A DNA stretch of 64,000 nt from positions 496,001-560,000 of the forward strand of contig JAZKUF010000002.1 of assembly GCA_036625225.1 (NCBI GenBank). Reading direction: 5' to 3'. Shown here one piece after another: positions 8,643-16,888 of this stretch; within the stretch, counting starts at the first letter, position 1; each line of letters opens with the position of its first letter. Below the pieces are notes generated by a model. It did not search any database. It was not told the origin of the DNA and saw nothing but the letters and a program-made list of their open reading frames with translations. Source of the DNA: Accumulibacter jenkinsii. GTDB lineage: Bacteria; Pseudomonadota; Gammaproteobacteria; Burkholderiales; Rhodocyclaceae. Position numbers and translations under genes: made by a program.

Positions 8643-8840
8643 TCACCTGTTCGCGTTGCGAGCTTTGCGGGCTTCCCTCAGCGCGGCTCTCCTCGCTTTT
8701 TCGGCCTTGATGTGCGCGAGGGCCTGCGCCTTGTTGCATTCCTTGCAATAGGAGTGCAGCCCATCGGAACTGCGCGAATTCTTGTGGAAGTCGTCGAGAC
8801 TCTTTTCTTCCTTGCACTTGACGCAAATTTTCGTGTTCAT
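8643..8840 (-). CDS. Small four-cysteine zinc-ribbon protein
   Basis: A 65-residue protein beginning MNTKICVKCKEEKSLDDFH. It has two CxxC knuckles (Cys6/Cys9 and Cys32/Cys35) 22 residues apart, then a lysine- and arginine-rich helical tail (KAEKARRAALREARKARNANR). The spacing and the phrase SLDDFHKNSRSSDGLHSYCKEC are typical of the zinc-binding half of HNH-type or phage-related proteins, but no HNH catalytic residues follow, so nuclease activity is not supported. The frame extends 16 codons upstream; the ATG at 8840 sits just before the first cysteine pair and is the likely start. Nucleic-acid binding is probable, function unknown. Confidence 0.7.
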   Translation of the reverse strand: MNTKICVKCKEEKSLDDFHKNSRSSDGLHSYCKECNKAQALAHIKAEKARRAALREARKARNANR

Positions 8841-9037
8841 GAGAGTAAACGGATAACAAGAGACAGTTGACCAGCGAATTGCCATCAAGTGCTCGGCAAA
8901 TCAGCGTATTGGTGCAAATCCTGACGGTCGTTCAGGCGCCTTGGGCCGGGACTGCCGCCAGGCAGTCGTCCTTTCACTGGCCGGCTTCCAGCATGGCAAC
9001 CGCAGCGCGGAGTGACCCCGCAACACATAAGCAACTA

Positions 9038-9053
9038 TTATACCTTGGTATAA
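9038..9053. promoter_or_regulatory. Perfect palindrome, operator-like
   Basis: TTATACC and GGTATAA flank two T residues. The AT-rich dyad contains TATAAT on the minus strand (complement of 9037-9042), so a repressor bound here could block a promoter for the zinc-ribbon gene. No partner protein is identifiable. Confidence 0.35.
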
Positions 9054-9192
9054 ACACTCTTTATCCGTCAGAGGCTTAAGTCAAGTGTTTTGGCACAGCG
9101 GCTGGTCATGGCTGTGCATCTGTAAAAAATCCTGACACCCCGGGGTCGTGGCTGAATCAAGGTCGTTCGCGGCAAGGACGAGCGCGATGGCG

Positions 9193-9230
9193 ATTGACGC
9201 ATCCGGCAACCGTAGCCCGACTGCGTCAAT
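9193..9230 (-). terminator. Hairpin downstream of the HD-GYP gene
   Basis: Nine-base arms ATTGACGCA / TGCGTCAAT with a 20-base loop, 50 bases after the stop codon of the minus-strand HD-GYP gene. There is no T-run, so it may be a transcript-stabilising or REP-like hairpin rather than a true terminator. Confidence 0.35.
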
Positions 9231-9279
9231 GGTCATACCGAGCGAAAATTCGCGCTTAGCGGAAGGTCGTGGCCCGTCT

Positions 9280-12213
9280 TCAGTCGCGCAATCCGGCAGG
9301 GACACTGGCCTCGAGCAGGCGATCGACGTCTACCGCGTCAATCTGCTCCGGCTGCATGAATCGGCGCGCGTAATCGAGATACACGCCCGAGCGCAGGAAA
9401 AGGGTGAACAGTTCGCCATCGATGTGCTGCTCCTGCTGCATCAGCGACATGATGGCCGTCGCCTCGGAGAGGGTCTTGCCCTTCTTGTAGGGCCGGTCGA
9501 CCGCGGTCAGGGCTTCGAAGATGTCGGCGATCGCCACCATGCGCGCCAGCGGGCTCATTTCTTCGCGCCGGAGTTGTCGCGGGTAGCCGCTGCCGTCAAG
9601 TTTCTCGTGGTGGCCGCCGGCGATCTCGGGCACCTGCCGCAGGTGTCTGGGGAAAGGAAGCTGCGAGAGCATGACCAGAGTCTGCACGATGTGCTCGTTG
9701 ATTTTGTAGCGTTCCTCCGCCGACAGCGTGCCCCGTTCGACCGCCAGATTGTAGAGTTCACCACGGTTGTAGAGCAGCGCCGGAACGGCCATGCGAAATC
9801 CCCAGCGATTGTCGGCCGGCATCTGGTCCTGCGCTCGCCGCGTAAAGAGGTGCTCGGGCTTGTCGGCCAGCAGCGCCTCGACGACCGGGAGCACGGCGCC
9901 GGGAGTGCCGGCCTTGCGTCGCTTCTCTTCCGACGAGATGCCGATGCGGTCGTCGAGCGTGCGCATCCAGGTTCGCCTGGCGATCTCCTGCAGACGGTCG
10001 ATCTTCGCCGCTGCCATGCATTCGCCGCCCTCGTTGCAAGCCGCGACGAAGGAAAAATCGTCGTCGATCCGCTGCAGTTCGGCAGCCAGACGGCGGCGCG
10101 CCGAAGCTTCGCCCTCGCCGGCGGCGATCGCCTGCAGGCAGATGATCTCGGCGTCGCGCTTGAGCACCTCGAAGCGCATCCGCACTTCGTGGATGCGGTC
10201 ATGAATGGTTTCCAGCTTGGTCGCCTTGTCCACCACATACTCGGGCGTCGTCACCTTGCCGCAGTCGTGCAGCCAGGCCGCAATGTGTACGCTCTCCCAG
10301 TCGTCGTCGGTCAGCGCGAAATCCTTGTAGGGACCACTTTTCGCTGCGCAGGCGGCGGCCGCGAGCATCTTGGTCAGTTCCGGGACACGGGCACAATGGC
10401 CGCCAGTGTATGGACTCTTGGCGTCGATCGCAGCGGCGATCAACCGAATGAAGGCTTCGAAGAGATCCTTCTGCGCCTTGATCAGCGCCTTGCTCTCGAG
10501 CGACATCGCCGCCGACCCGCAGAGCGCCTTGACGAAGCTCAGGCGGCCGCTGTCGGGGGCGCCTTCACAGAAGAGCAGCATCGCCCCGACCAGTTCACGC
10601 TTGCGGTTGATGAGCGGTACGGCGATGGCGTGGCTCGCGCTCATCAACTCGGCGGCAGCGAGTCCCAGGCGGAGGCGGTCAGCGGCTTCCAGGGGCGCCG
10701 CATGCGCCATGCCGTCAGCCAGCGCGGCGGTGAGCAGCGGGCCGGCGTGGTCGATGCCGAATGCAGACAATTGTCCCGCCAGCGGCACCTCCGCACGATC
10801 GAGGGCGACCGCCGACCTGAGTTCGGAGTCTTCGGCGAGATAGAGGATCCCGGCCGCTGCCCCGCAAGCCGAGATGGTATCGGCGAGCAGTCGCGGCAAC
10901 AGTCGGTCGAAGTTCTGCTCGGCCGACATCGTCTGGCTAATGTCGAGAAAGCGGTGGATCGTCTGCTTCATCCCCACCATCGTCAGCGCGAGTTCGTTCA
11001 CCTCGCGGATCGACGAATGGACGGCGATCGGCTGCGCAAAGTCGAAATGGCGAATCGCCTCGGCCTGGCTCGCGAGGCTGCCGAGCGACCGGGAGATGCT
11101 GCGCGCCAGCCCCCAGGTGAGCGGGATCGTGAACAGCAGAACGAGCAGCGTCGCGACCGCCGAATGCTGGATCAGCCGGTAGGCGTCGGCCATCAGTTCG
11201 TGTTCGGGAATCGCGGTGACCAGGTACAGGGGCGGGACGCCTTCGAGCAGCAAAGGATTGATCGACGCCCGCCAGTGCGTACCAGCGACCTCGACCGGCA
11301 GCGTCCGGGTAGTCGCTCCCTGCATGCTGCGCACCGTTGCGAGCAAGGGTCGCAGCACCGGCGCGCCCAGTTCGTCGAGTCTTGTCAGTGCCGGCTGCCC
11401 ATCGTCGGCGGTTGACGCGACCCGCATTCGCGAGGCGTCACCGTAAGCCAGCGCGTAGCCCTGCGAATTGACCAGCACCATCTCGCCGGTCGGCGTGACC
11501 TTCTGCCTTGCCAGCGTCGCGCCCAGGGTGTCCAGCAGAATGTCCGCGCCGACCACCGAGCGGCCGTTTCCCGATCGCCTGGCGAGCGTCGTGCCGACCT
11601 TCTGGCTGGAGTAGAAAAGGTAGGGCGGTGTTCTCACCTGCGTCGATGAGGCGAGTCCCTGCTGGAACCAGGGGCGACGGCGCGGATCGAAGTCGGCCGC
11701 ATAGGCCGGCCGGTCGTCCTCGCGCAGCCGCTGCAGGCGCGCGTCGAAATAGATCAGACGCCCTTGCGGCGCGGCCCCGGCGCGCTCGATGCTCTGCACG
11801 ACGTAAACTGCACCCGCCGGCGCCCGCGACCGTTCTGCCGCGCTGCCATGACCAATCCGCCCGAGCAGAAAGAAGTCGCCATTGTCGTAGCCGACGTAGA
11901 GCGCAGAGAGTGCCGAGGAGCTGTCGAGTGCCTGGCGCAGAAAGTCGAGGCTGTCGAGACGCTGCCGGTGTGACGTTGCCGTGGTCACGTCCTGCAGGCT
12001 GAGCAGACGGGTCGCGACCTCGGCCGCTTCGATGATCCGACGCATTTCGAGCAGCGCTTCGCGACTGACCGCCGCGGTCAGATCGGTCGCCGATTTCTCC
12101 AGCAGGCCGCTGCTCAGACGGTAACCGATTCCCCCGAGAACGACGCAGACGACGAGAATCAAGGTCAGGAAGCAGCTCGAGATATGAATGTGCAGCGGGT
12201 AACGGCGGCGCAT
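9280..12213 (-). CDS. Membrane sensor with Cache, HAMP, GAF and HD-GYP domains (c-di-GMP phosphodiesterase)
   Basis: A 977-residue membrane protein. Residues about 10-32 form the first membrane helix (CFLTLILVVCVVLGGIGY), then a long periplasmic Cache-like sensor to about 340 (typical FDPRRRPWFQQGL), a second membrane helix and a HAMP linker near 370-425. A GAF-like module follows (about 430-600). The C-terminal HD-GYP domain has the HD pair in WLHDCGKVTTPEYV near residue 650 and the HHEKLDGSGYP signature near 875, with the downstream ADIFEALTAVDRPYK. HD-GYP domains hydrolyse c-di-GMP, so this protein likely lowers c-di-GMP in response to an extracellular small molecule. I chose the second ATG because AGGGA lies six bases before it; the other ATG is two codons upstream. 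Confidence 0.92.
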   Translation of the reverse strand: MRRRYPLHIHISSCFLTLILVVCVVLGGIGYRLSSGLLEKSATDLTAAVSREALLEMRRIIEAAEVATRLLSLQDVTTATSHRQRLDSLDFLRQALDSSSALSALYVGYDNGDFFLLGRIGHGSAAERSRAPAGAVYVVQSIERAGAAPQGRLIYFDARLQRLREDDRPAYAADFDPRRRPWFQQGLASSTQVRTPPYLFYSSQKVGTTLARRSGNGRSVVGADILLDTLGATLARQKVTPTGEMVLVNSQGYALAYGDASRMRVASTADDGQPALTRLDELGAPVLRPLLATVRSMQGATTRTLPVEVAGTHWRASINPLLLEGVPPLYLVTAIPEHELMADAYRLIQHSAVATLLVLLFTIPLTWGLARSISRSLGSLASQAEAIRHFDFAQPIAVHSSIREVNELALTMVGMKQTIHRFLDISQTMSAEQNFDRLLPRLLADTISACGAAAGILYLAEDSELRSAVALDRAEVPLAGQLSAFGIDHAGPLLTAALADGMAHAAPLEAADRLRLGLAAAELMSASHAIAVPLINRKRELVGAMLLFCEGAPDSGRLSFVKALCGSAAMSLESKALIKAQKDLFEAFIRLIAAAIDAKSPYTGGHCARVPELTKMLAAAACAAKSGPYKDFALTDDDWESVHIAAWLHDCGKVTTPEYVVDKATKLETIHDRIHEVRMRFEVLKRDAEIICLQAIAAGEGEASARRRLAAELQRIDDDFSFVAACNEGGECMAAAKIDRLQEIARRTWMRTLDDRIGISSEEKRRKAGTPGAVLPVVEALLADKPEHLFTRRAQDQMPADNRWGFRMAVPALLYNRGELYNLAVERGTLSAEERYKINEHIVQTLVMLSQLPFPRHLRQVPEIAGGHHEKLDGSGYPRQLRREEMSPLARMVAIADIFEALTAVDRPYKKGKTLSEATAIMSLMQQEQHIDGELFTLFLRSGVYLDYARRFMQPEQIDAVDVDRLLEASVPAGLRD

Positions 12214-12443
12214 GGGCATTCCCTGGTGACAGGTTCATCCATGACCGCTGGAGTGGGTCCGTCAGCGCGGACGCACCTCGGATCATGGTCGGAAATTCTG
12301 GCCTTCTGAATAAATTCCACTTATCCACTAACCAGTGGTCTTACCTCCATTATCTTGATCGCCTATCGGCGCGCCGTGGACTGTTCCAGGCTTCGCCCGC
12401 GTCGTCAAAGCCTGTACGATGTGAACCCTTCGCGGAGCGACGA

Positions 12444-12953
12444 ATGACCGACCCCCTTTTTCCCCCATCGACCGACCGACCCGGCTTCGAAAGCCGGATC
12501 GTTTCCCCCGACGCTCTCGCCGAGCGCCTCCGCAGTGTGTCTCGTCCACTGGTCTTTACCAATGGCTGCTTCGACATCCTGCACCGCGGTCATGTCACCC
12601 TGCTCGCCGAAGCGCGCTCGCTGGGTGCAGCGCTGATCGTTGCCTTGAATTCCGACGCGTCGGTCAGGCGCCTCGGCAAAGGTGACGAGCGGCCGGTCAA
12701 TCCTCTGCCCGACCGTCTGGCGGTCATCGCCGCGCTCGACTCGGTGACCCTGGTCACCTGGTTCGACGAAGATACGCCGCTCGCGCGCATTGTCGACTGT
12801 CGACCCGAGATTCTCGTCAAGGGCGGCGACTGGCCGGTCGAGCGAATCGTCGGCAACCGGGAAGTGACCGCCTGGGGTGGCCGCGTGCTGTCCTTGCCGT
12901 TCATTCACCAGACATCGACGACGGCGCTGGTGGACAAGATCCGGCGACTTTGA
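12444..12953 (+). CDS. rfaE2: D-glycero-beta-D-manno-heptose 1-phosphate adenylyltransferase
   Basis: A 169-residue nucleotidyltransferase that makes ADP-heptose for the lipopolysaccharide inner core. The cytidylyltransferase-like fold is marked by FTNGCFDILHRGH, with the HxGH nucleotide motif at residues 47-50, and by ALNSDASVRRLGKG, VKGGDW and the end motif STTALVDKIRRL. The ATG at 12444 has GGAG six bases upstream; an open frame upstream of it lacks family similarity. It is the stand-alone C-terminal half of what is HldE in enterobacteria, as usual in many betaproteobacteria. It indicates an LPS-bearing Gram-negative host. Confidence 0.95.
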   Translation: MTDPLFPPSTDRPGFESRIVSPDALAERLRSVSRPLVFTNGCFDILHRGHVTLLAEARSLGAALIVALNSDASVRRLGKGDERPVNPLPDRLAVIAALDSVTLVTWFDEDTPLARIVDCRPEILVKGGDWPVERIVGNREVTAWGGRVLSLPFIHQTSTTALVDKIRRL

Positions 12954-12997
12954 TCCCGGCGCTGGTCCGCAGAGGCTTTGCTCTCTTTTCGGCCGGC

Positions 12998-13846
12998 TCA
13001 CGTACTGAGCGCGTTTTTCAGCGAGGCGACGTCGTCGGCCGAATCGGCGAGCAGCGTGCGCAGCGCTTCGGCGTCGAACAACTGACGCAGAATGGCGTCG
13101 TCGAAAGGCTCCGACAGGGCAGGATCCCGCCAGCCATGGTCGACGTTGGCCAGCCGGTTGGCGACAAACAGGATGTCGGCGAGCGTCGTCGCCCTTTCCA
13201 TCGTCCGCTCCTGTTCATGCTCCTGGACGACCACCAGCACTTCTTCGGGCAAGCCCATGGCCGACAGCAGGGCATGCCCGATGCCGTCATGCCATTGCAC
13301 CAGCAACTGATGCAGCGCCACCGGGTCGGCGACCATTTCAGGGAAACTGGCCGCCCGGGAAAGCAGGTAGAAGACGCCGATATCGTGCACCAGGCCGGCG
13401 AACATCGCTTCGTCGGGGTTCACCCGGGTGAGCCGGCGCGCCAGCACGCGCGCGAGCGCGGCGACGTACATCGTGTGTTCCCACAAGCGCCGTGACAGGG
13501 ACTCGAAGGGCGCCATCTTCTTCGAGCTGAGCAACTGCTCCATGGCGACGGCAAACGAGACGGTGCGCACCGCTTCCATCCCGACCCGGGCGATGGCGCT
13601 GTTCACATCGACGACGGTCCGTCCCGAAGGATTCATCGCCATAGAGTTGGCGAGGCGAATGATCTTGGTGCTCATCAAAGGCTCGGCACTGACCAGGGTC
13701 CCCAACTGCTCGATCGAGAGATTGGGTTTCTTCAGGGCAGTTCGCACCTGGAAAGTGATGTCGAGAAAAGTCGGAAATGAAATCACGTTCCCCGAAAGGT
13801 CGCGGGCGATGTCTTCCAGAATGCGAAAGCTCAGTTGATGGCTCAT
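12998..13846 (-). CDS. HDOD-domain signalling protein
   Basis: A 282-residue single-domain HDOD protein. HDOD is an HD-related output domain found in two-component and c-di-GMP signalling proteins, usually without proven catalysis. Visible markers are LSGNVISFPTFLDITFQV, LGTLVSAEPLMSTKIIRLANS, INSAIARVG-like VNSAIARVGMEAVR, and the HD-like region FAGLVHDIGVFYLL near residue 145. The ATG at 13846 begins MSHQLSFRILEDIARDLS; a start 11 codons upstream is possible. It stands between rfaE2 and a YajD-like nuclease gene. Partner and role are unknown. Confidence 0.85.
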   Translation of the reverse strand: MSHQLSFRILEDIARDLSGNVISFPTFLDITFQVRTALKKPNLSIEQLGTLVSAEPLMSTKIIRLANSMAMNPSGRTVVDVNSAIARVGMEAVRTVSFAVAMEQLLSSKKMAPFESLSRRLWEHTMYVAALARVLARRLTRVNPDEAMFAGLVHDIGVFYLLSRAASFPEMVADPVALHQLLVQWHDGIGHALLSAMGLPEEVLVVVQEHEQERTMERATTLADILFVANRLANVDHGWRDPALSEPFDDAILRQLFDAEALRTLLADSADDVASLKNALST

Positions 13847-13889
13847 GGGATGTTTTCTGTCATGGGATGGTCGGACCACGGACGGCGCT

Positions 13890-14267
13890 TCAGCTGCGCT
13901 TCAGGAGGTCCTTGAGGTTGGCAAACGGCTGCGCCGTCGCCGATCCCCCGGCTTTCGCGCCGAGCGACTGGAGGCCGCTCTGGCGCGCAGTTTCGGCGTC
14001 GAGTTGTCTTGCGTGTTCGTTGTCGTGGCAGTAGAGGCAGAGGAGTTCCCAGTTGCTGCCGTCGGCCGGATTGTCATCGTGATTGTGGTTACGGTGATGG
14101 ACGGTGAGTTCGCGCAGGTTCTGCCGGGTGAACTCGCGCGCGCAGCGGCCACAGATCCAGGGGTAGATCTTCAGCGCCTGGTCGCGATAGCCGGCCTCGC
14201 GACCGAGGCGGTTGCGGACGGCGTCGGCGATCAGGCGGTCGGTCCGGGCGGTCTTGTCGATGGCCAT
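13890..14267 (-). CDS. yajD: YajD-family HNH nuclease
   Basis: A 125-residue HNH protein. The zinc cysteines are in CGRC (residues 39-42) and CLYC (about 76-79), and the nuclease core is LTVHHRNHNHDDNPADGSNW, containing the paired histidines and the asparagine. This order matches YajD, a small putative endonuclease conserved in proteobacteria with unclear physiological role. A GGAG ribosome site precedes the ATG. The HDOD gene starts 43 bases downstream on the same strand, so the two may be cotranscribed. Confidence 0.88.
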   Translation of the reverse strand: MAIDKTARTDRLIADAVRNRLGREAGYRDQALKIYPWICGRCAREFTRQNLRELTVHHRNHNHDDNPADGSNWELLCLYCHDNEHARQLDAETARQSGLQSLGAKAGGSATAQPFANLKDLLKRS

Positions 14268-14321
14268 TGGGGTCTCCTGATGAAATCGATCGGATGCGGT
14301 GCCGGCCGGTTGTGCCGGCGC

Positions 14322-15491
14322 TCAGACGCAGAGCGCAACGAGCGGGACGCGCATTTCGCTGAGACTGGTGCCGCCATGCACGCCGAGCATCGAAAAATGC
14401 CGCTCGCCCGGCAACCAGTCCTTGATCGTCCAGTTGTCCTTCATCACCAGCGTGTAGTCGCCGACTCGCGCGGCCAGGCGCGGATGGTAGGGCGGCGGGC
14501 CAAACCAGCCGGTGGTGATCAGGCGATCGCTCGCGTAGAGATGCGCGGCGCGGGCGAAATGGCGGTGGACGTAGGCTTTGAAAGCAGGCCGGTTTTCCGC
14601 CGCGACGTAGCAGTAGGCGACCCGGCGCTCGCCGCACAGCGGGCGAAGCAGCAAGGCCGCCAGCGCCGGATGGTCGTCGAGGCAGATCACCCGCCGCGGC
14701 GGGGAATCGATGAAACCATGGTCGGCAGTGACCAGAAGCCAGGTGTTGCTGCCGCGAAGCTTCCGCACCAGCTCGCCGAAAAGGAGATCACAGGCGGCAA
14801 GCGTCTGCTGCGCCTCGCGGCTGTCGCACCCGTGATGATGCGAACGGCTGTCGAGGTCGGGATAGTAGGCATAAACGTAGCGCGCGGTCGGCGCGTCCTG
14901 CAGCAAATCGGCGACGCGGGCGAACATCTCGGGCAGCGACTGGTAAGCGGTGGTCTGCGCGCCGTGCGAGTGCCAGGCATTGAAAGCGCTGCCGGCGATG
15001 CTGCGCGGCGCCACCACCCAGGATTCGCGATCGATCTCCTGGAACAGTGACGAATGCTCGAAGAGGCGCGGCGGCAGCTGGTCGGCAGGCAGCCGTGGCG
15101 GCCCGTCACGCGGAGTCAGGGGAAGGATGGCGAGCGTCTGGTCGATCTCGTCGAGGTGGATGTGCCAGCCGGTGAGACCGTGCTGTGCCGGCGCGAGGCC
15201 GGTCATGAAAGCCGTGATGGCGCTCGCCGTGGTCGACGGAAAGACCGAAGTCATGCTCGTCTGCAGGTGACGGGACAGGTGCGGACTGGCCGCGGCGTGC
15301 CTGACCAGCGTGCGCAGACCGAGGCCATCGATCACCAGGAGGACGATGTGGCGGGCGCGGCCGAGCGATGAAGCGCTCAATGCTGCGAGTTGGGGGTAAC
15401 GGGCGAACGGGCTGCCGCAGGCAGTGGCGACGCTCTGCATCAGGTTCACGATGCCGCCGCCGCGGTAGTCGGGAAGGAGAGTCGAACTCAT
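14322..15491 (-). CDS. Type I phosphodiesterase / nucleotide pyrophosphatase family protein
   Basis: A 389-residue alkaline-phosphatase-superfamily hydrolase. The metal and nucleophile region is HIVLLVIDGLGLRTL (residues about 48-62) followed by SVFPSTTASAITAFMTGLAP, where the conserved Thr/Ser after FPS is the expected nucleophile. Later ligands are YYPDLDSRSHHHG and VTADHGFIDSPP. No signal peptide is evident, so it probably acts in the cytosol. The substrate is unknown: a nucleotide, phosphonate or phosphodiester are all possible in this family. Confidence 0.85.
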   Translation of the reverse strand: MSSTLLPDYRGGGIVNLMQSVATACGSPFARYPQLAALSASSLGRARHIVLLVIDGLGLRTLVRHAAASPHLSRHLQTSMTSVFPSTTASAITAFMTGLAPAQHGLTGWHIHLDEIDQTLAILPLTPRDGPPRLPADQLPPRLFEHSSLFQEIDRESWVVAPRSIAGSAFNAWHSHGAQTTAYQSLPEMFARVADLLQDAPTARYVYAYYPDLDSRSHHHGCDSREAQQTLAACDLLFGELVRKLRGSNTWLLVTADHGFIDSPPRRVICLDDHPALAALLLRPLCGERRVAYCYVAAENRPAFKAYVHRHFARAAHLYASDRLITTGWFGPPPYHPRLAARVGDYTLVMKDNWTIKDWLPGERHFSMLGVHGGTSLSEMRVPLVALCV

Positions 15492-15592
15492 GATGCGATC
15501 ATTCTACGCCAAGCGCTCGACCAGAGTGACATGGCGCTGGCGGCGAATCGACGCTAGCCGACCGGGCCAGTTGCCGGTTTCGTCCGGCCGCT

Positions 15593-16627
15593 TCAGTCCG
15601 GTGTCCGGACAAAGCGTACGACGCCGCTGCCGTCCACGCTGCGCAGCAGCCGTCCGGCGTGTTCGAGTCGATTGAGGTGGGCGATCGCCTCACCCATGGC
15701 GAACATCGTCTGGTGCGTGTCGAGATCGCGTGGGAACAGGGTGAGCAGCAACTCGCTGGCAGTGCGCGGACGGTCGCAGCTTTCCTCGAGTACCAGCAGG
15801 CGCTCTTCGTGGTGGGCGTGCAGGGCGTTGACCCGGTTCTCGATACCGTAGAACGGCAGGCCGTGCGAGGGCAGGACGAGCGTGGCGGCCGGCAGTTCGC
15901 GATAGCGGTCGATTGACTGCAGGTAATCGGCAAGCGAATCGGCGAGCGGGGTGACGGCAAGGACGCTGACGTTGGTCGAGATCTTCGGCAGCAGCATGTC
16001 GCCGGAGATCAGCACCCCGAGTTCGGGGCTGTAGAGCGCCGCGTGTTCGGGCGAGTGGCCAAAGCCCACGCGCACCTGCCAGCGATGCGCGCCGATCTGC
16101 AGCTCGTCATCGGCAAAGAGGCGCTGGTAAGCGGTCGGCAGGCTCGGAACGCCGCGCTGGTAAGCGCCACTGCGCCGCTCGAGCGCGGCGCAGCGCTCGG
16201 CGTCCAGCCCGTGTGCACGGAACTGGCGCAGCATCGGCAGGTTGCCGTGGCCGCCGATCTCGTGCCAGACCGCGTGCGCCGTCAGGTACTCGCCGAGGGT
16301 CATCAGCACCGGCGCCCCGCTGCGTTCCTGCAGCCAGGCCGCGAGGCCGAGGTGATCGGGGTGGAAATGGGTGACGATGATACGCACGATCTTGCCCCCG
16401 CGCGCGCTCGCCGCGAGCCGGTCAAGAATGGTCTCCCAGCACGTTTTCACCGCATCGAGCGCGAAGCCGGTATCGATGATCGTCCATCCCGCATCGTCTT
16501 CGAGCAACCACAGGTTGATGTGGTCGAGCGCGAAAGGCAGCGGCATGCGCAACCAGTGGATGCCGGGAGAAACCTCGAAGGTTTCACCGGCGGCGGGCGG
16601 GGTACTCAGGGGATAATCGGGCAGCAT
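15593..16627 (-). CDS. Metallo-beta-lactamase-fold hydrolase
   Basis: A 344-residue MBL-fold protein. The zinc site HxHxDH is THFHPDHLGLAAW with His87, His89, Asp91 and His92; a further ligand histidine is in GFGHSPEH and the Asp in LISGDMLLP. The C-terminal about 80 residues form a helical, winged-helix-like tail (FAMGEAIAHLNRLEHAGRLL), as in LACTB2/RHS-like or glyoxalase-II-related MBL proteins. The start MLPDYPLSTPP is favoured; a much longer frame upstream runs antisense through the acyl-CoA dehydrogenase and is not real. It is divergent from the isovaleryl-CoA dehydrogenase, which may hint at a thioester substrate; this is inference. Confidence 0.88.
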   Translation of the reverse strand: MLPDYPLSTPPAAGETFEVSPGIHWLRMPLPFALDHINLWLLEDDAGWTIIDTGFALDAVKTCWETILDRLAASARGGKIVRIIVTHFHPDHLGLAAWLQERSGAPVLMTLGEYLTAHAVWHEIGGHGNLPMLRQFRAHGLDAERCAALERRSGAYQRGVPSLPTAYQRLFADDELQIGAHRWQVRVGFGHSPEHAALYSPELGVLISGDMLLPKISTNVSVLAVTPLADSLADYLQSIDRYRELPAATLVLPSHGLPFYGIENRVNALHAHHEERLLVLEESCDRPRTASELLLTLFPRDLDTHQTMFAMGEAIAHLNRLEHAGRLLRSVDGSGVVRFVRTPD

Positions 16628-16888
16628 ATCGGGCGGCGGATTGAAAAAACCTCGGAAATCTATAAACTGGCTGGCCTGGATGGGCTGCCGGCGGCCTCGC
16701 TGGCGCCTTTGCCGGAGGCTTCCAGGAAGTCGCATTCTACACGTGATCCCGGCGCCTACAGTCCTGCGCTGGAAGCGCTTGCGGCACCACCCTGCCCACG
16801 AGCCGGTGCCCGCCGAGGCCGGCGACCCGCGTCGCGGCGCAGGGCAAGCCGGATCACCCCGCCAGACCCTGATCAAGGAGCCAGAGAG

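Larger units (their letters stand above)
8841..9279. other. Intergenic stretch with two inverted repeats
   Basis: No convincing gene is visible. The stretch holds a 7-bp palindrome TTATACC-TT-GGTATAA (9038-9053) and a 9-bp stem ATTGACGCA (9193-9201) / TGCGTCAAT (9222-9230). The first lies about 200 bp upstream of the zinc-ribbon start; the second lies just after the HD-GYP gene end and may help end its transcript. A short minus-strand frame (9081-9305) shows no family signature. Confidence 0.5.

Noticed and set aside
8841..9279. Small minus-strand gene at 9081-9305
   Set aside because: The 74-residue frame has no ribosome site or motif, and overlaps the end of the HD-GYP gene.
9148..11415. 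755-residue plus-strand open frame
   Set aside because: It lies opposite the HD-GYP gene, is Arg/Gly/His-rich and shows no domain; it is the complement of a GC-rich coding strand.
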